Part shown: positions 8,582 to 10,666 of the stretch, in pieces | How positions within the stretch are numbered: the stretch's first letter is position 1 | Layout: each line of letters starts with the position of its first letter | Assembly (NCBI GenBank): GCA_004151065.3 | Contig: NWUY0300068584.1 | Coordinates: 23,798 to 34,463, forward strand | DNA from: Larix sibirica | Lineage: Eukaryota > Streptophyta > Pinopsida > Pinales > Pinaceae | Length of the DNA: 10,666 nt | Direction: 5' to 3' | Translations under genes and position numbers: made by a program | Notes under the pieces: generated by a model | Told to the model about the DNA's origin: nothing | Seen by the model: only the letters and a program-made list of their open reading frames with translations | The model's database searches: none

Positions 8582-9718
8582 GAGAACATAGGATTCGTTT
8601 GGCTTTGTTTGAATTTTGTCTCTTTTAGATCTTCTTTATTTTGCCTTGTTTCTGGGTAAAGTTGATTGTTAGAGTCACTGGATGTTCCAGATCGACTCTC
8701 ATACATTGAATCTTTTGAGTTGTGTTGAAATCCTTGCCTTTTTATAACACTGATTTGGCCCGTCACACTTTCCTTTTGAGTACAATGCAACACTGTTGCA
8801 CCCAGGCTTTGTTATACCTGCGACACTGGAGATTGTTGCACTGTGTTTGCTTGTAGACTTCGACACTATGTGACATTTGGAATTTTTACTGGGGTTTTCT
8901 GCTAAGAATTTTGGCTGGTTTGTTTCTTGGCTTTATTGCTACTCTTTACAACAATTGGTCACTTTGGAACTGCTTTTGGCTATTGATTCCACTTGTTTTG
9001 GATTTGAATCATTTAGTGATGGGAGTTTTCTTTTTCATTAGATGTTTCTTTCGTTAAATTTGATTTGGATTCATCGTTTGAGGTTTCAAAAAGATTTATT
9101 TGGTTTGGTTTGATTGCTTGAGTGCTTGTTTTATTTTTCTTCTTTGCTTTTTGACCTCTTGTAAGTGTCATTTAGTTCTTGCATTTAAATTGAAATCAAA
9201 GCAAAGAATATCTTAGAATATTTGGTGCAATTCAAAGTTATTGAAAAAGAAGAAAACAAAAAGGGTTTGCATTCTACTTTTTGAGTTTAGTTTTTGTTGT
9301 GATTGAAAGCATTGAAAAATAAAAAGTGATTGCATTCTAGTTAGTGGGTGGAGCATTTTTTTTATCTTACAGTCCCTTTGAATCATATATCAAATAATCT
9401 TTTTCATTCAAAGAGCGATTCATGTTTCTTGCATTGGGTATATGCATTTGGAAAAGAAAAATACTCTCTTCTTTACCATAGCTAGCATTCATCGAAAGTG
9501 AAGACTTTGCATTTCATTTTTTTGGTGCATGGTTTAGAGTCGAGTGAAAACACCATTTAGTCCACTTCCACCACCCTATTGAGTAATAAAAATCCATAAA
9601 AAAGGAACAAGGAATGTAATCTAAAATCAATTAGACTTTTTTTTCTTTTACAGAAAACCAACAAGTCTAGGATTTTAGGGCCTTGGTTGTAGGGTGGAGA
9701 GTAAATTCTCCAAGACCA

Positions 9719-10247
9719 TTGAAACAAAACTAGGAACACTAAAGAGAGAAAATCCATTAGTAGCGCGAAGTGCTTGTTGGGAAATCTCCTCTAACATAGG
9801 GGTCAATCAGTAGGAGAAGTCGAGAAGAGTGATTGGACCGGCCCCCGACATTCTCTCTCGGTGGGGTTACGCGAGTTAGGGAGCAGTCTTAGTAGTGGAA
9901 AGTCCTCGGGGTGACACCACTATCGGAGTTGCTTCGAGTCTAAGACAATTGTCTTACGTTCCCTGCCTATTTGTAGAAACCCTCTCCCATGATTGTTCCA
10001 TCTAACCACCAAGCGTGAAGTGGTAGCCTTAGTTGTTTTTCCTAGGTTACCTTCCCAGGTAACTACAGTGGTGGTACTTTTAGTACCTGAGACAGACGTG
10101 CAACACATGATTTTGGATCCTTAGGAGGGTACTTGGTTGCATCCAGTACTTGCACCTTTGGAAGTCTATTATGAAGGTGTTATGGGCAACTATCTCTTGT
10201 TTCTTTGTTGACGACCTCATCTCCTATTTTCTAAAGATCCCTACTTC
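9719..10247 (+). repeat. Conserved leader core of element C (right arm of a large inverted repeat)
   Basis: This is homologous in opposite orientation to 4933-5460. The best part is 9887-9923 (37 nt, one mismatch), next to a ccccgacattctctct block at about 9842-9859. A second good part is 10085-10190, around cctgagacagacgtgcaaca and cttgcacct. The conserved order and spacing in two diverged elements point to a functional leader signal rather than a chance repeat. Confidence 0.85.
9941..9956. other. Self-complementary motif in leader core of element C
   Basis: TAAGACAATTGTCTTA is a perfect 16-bp palindrome. Element B has the matching site at 5225-5240 with the same 7-base arms and different central bases. 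A palindrome of this kind can act as an RNA dimerisation contact in retroelement leaders; this is a suggestion only. Confidence 0.6.
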
Positions 10248-10350
10248 CTTTCTCTCTGTTACAAGAGAGTTGTTTGCTTGTCATTATCTTATAGGGAATT
10301 TGGTAGTGTGTTCTCTTTGATTTAGCAGACCCTAGGTTGAGTTCGTGTCC

Positions 10351-10666
10351 ATGGAAACTATTCCGGAGCCTGCCAAGCAAGGAATCCCTTTGTGTGGGGA
10401 TCCTTGTCTTTTCCCTTGTTTTGGAAATATTGGTCCTCCTTACATTGCGACATTGAATCTTCATGGATTCACCATAGGGTTACCTGTATGGTTACTTTCC
10501 ATTCCGATGATCCCAAATTCTCCTAGAACCTCAAATGCAAACCCTCCACCTTAAGAACACAAACCTCTTGTTGACCCTTTACTTTATTCACCCATCGTGT
10601 CTTCTTCCCTTTCTTCTTCCTTGCCTGGTGAGAGCCTTAGTGTTAGTAATCAGGAGGATAAGAAGA
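10351..10666 (+). pseudogene. First ORF of element C, probable gag N-terminal region, interrupted
   Basis: From the ATG at 10351 (a GTG in frame lies two codons before) the frame runs 67 codons to a TAA at 10552-10554, then stays open to the right edge. The first part is rich in Pro, Gly and Leu (METIPEPAKQGIPLCGDP, then PPYIATLNLHGFTIGLPVW), and the part after the stop is Ser/Pro/Leu-rich. I recognise no domain. Its position after the leader of an LTR element makes it the expected N-terminal part of gag, but it is not clearly similar to the N-terminus of element B gag. Plant Tat-like elements may also carry an extra ORF before gag, which is an alternative. Confidence 0.5.

Larger units (their letters stand above)
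8582..10350 (+). other. Leader (5' untranslated region) of element C, non-coding
   Basis: This 1.77 kb holds no convincing gene. Near the PBS (8766-8880) there are scattered tgc(g/a)acactg motifs like those in U3. From about 8880 to 9560 it is T/G-rich with simple runs and matches nothing I know. From 9719 it becomes the conserved core shared with element B, with weak similarity starting near 9410. The segment 10248-10350 shows only faint similarity to B. Confidence 0.7.
7700..10666 (+). mobile_element. Element C: Ty3/gypsy element, plus strand, partial (5' LTR, PBS, leader, start of first ORF)
   Basis: The plus strand has an LTR with TATA box and U3 repeats, ending at 8559. It is followed by a PBS (8564-8581), a long T/G-rich leader and an ORF from 10351 that runs off the right edge. 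The leader core is homologous to that of element B, so the two are relatives in opposite orientation. The ORF already contains a stop (10552-10554), so this copy is probably dead too. The remaining gag, pol and 3' LTR should lie right of the window. The left edge is uncertain by up to about 200 bp. Confidence 0.75.

Noticed and set aside
8539-8793. Minus-strand open frame over the PBS of element C, and similar frames at 9557-9757 and 10231-10464
   Set aside because: All are antisense to element C and cover its PBS, leader or ORF. No family features and no similarity to one another.
4933-10247. Inverted arms as terminal repeats of a foldback or MITE-like DNA transposon
   Set aside because: The arms lie internally, next to gag and behind PBSs of two separate elements. 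No target duplication flanks them, and no terminal motif sits at the arm ends.
1-10666. A new defence, toxin or metabolic system, or a cellular gene
   Set aside because: Every clear coding signal is retrotransposon gag, protease or reverse transcriptase, and the remaining DNA is LTR and leader. I see no other domain, no exon-intron pattern and no RNA gene.

Overview
This window looks like plant nuclear DNA made almost entirely of decayed LTR retrotransposons of the Ty3/gypsy superfamily. I see no cellular protein gene, tRNA, rRNA or CRISPR array. The evidence for a plant is a primer-binding site matching plant initiator tRNA-Met, gag and reverse-transcriptase peptides of plant Ty3/gypsy type, AT-rich non-coding DNA, and nested insertions. 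The species cannot be told from the sequence.

Three elements are present, here named A, B and C. Element A (minus strand, 1-3154) runs off the left edge. Read in its own direction it has a 1106-bp LTR (2049-3154), a tRNA-iMet PBS, gag with a zinc knuckle, protease, and the first part of reverse transcriptase. All of its coding parts lie in one reading frame, broken by eight stop codons and no frameshift. A sits inside the gag gene of element B.

Element B (minus strand, 3155 to about 7534) is older. It has a gag pseudogene spread over three frames, a long non-coding leader (about 4833-7116), a degraded PBS, and the R/U5-like end of an LTR. Element C (plus strand, about 7700-10666) points the other way. 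It has an LTR with a TATA box and 33-bp tandem repeats, an intact-looking PBS, a leader of about 1.8 kb, and an unrecognised ORF where gag should start. B and C are therefore head to head. Their leaders share a conserved core of about 530 bp, which appears in the window as a large inverted repeat (4933-5460 and 9719-10247).

Nothing here looks like a working element. The most interesting signal is the leader core shared by B and C. It is much better conserved than its flanks and carries a self-complementary motif, a 37-nt near-identical block and a short possible peptide. It may be a packaging, dimerisation or translation signal, or the remnant of an extra upstream ORF.
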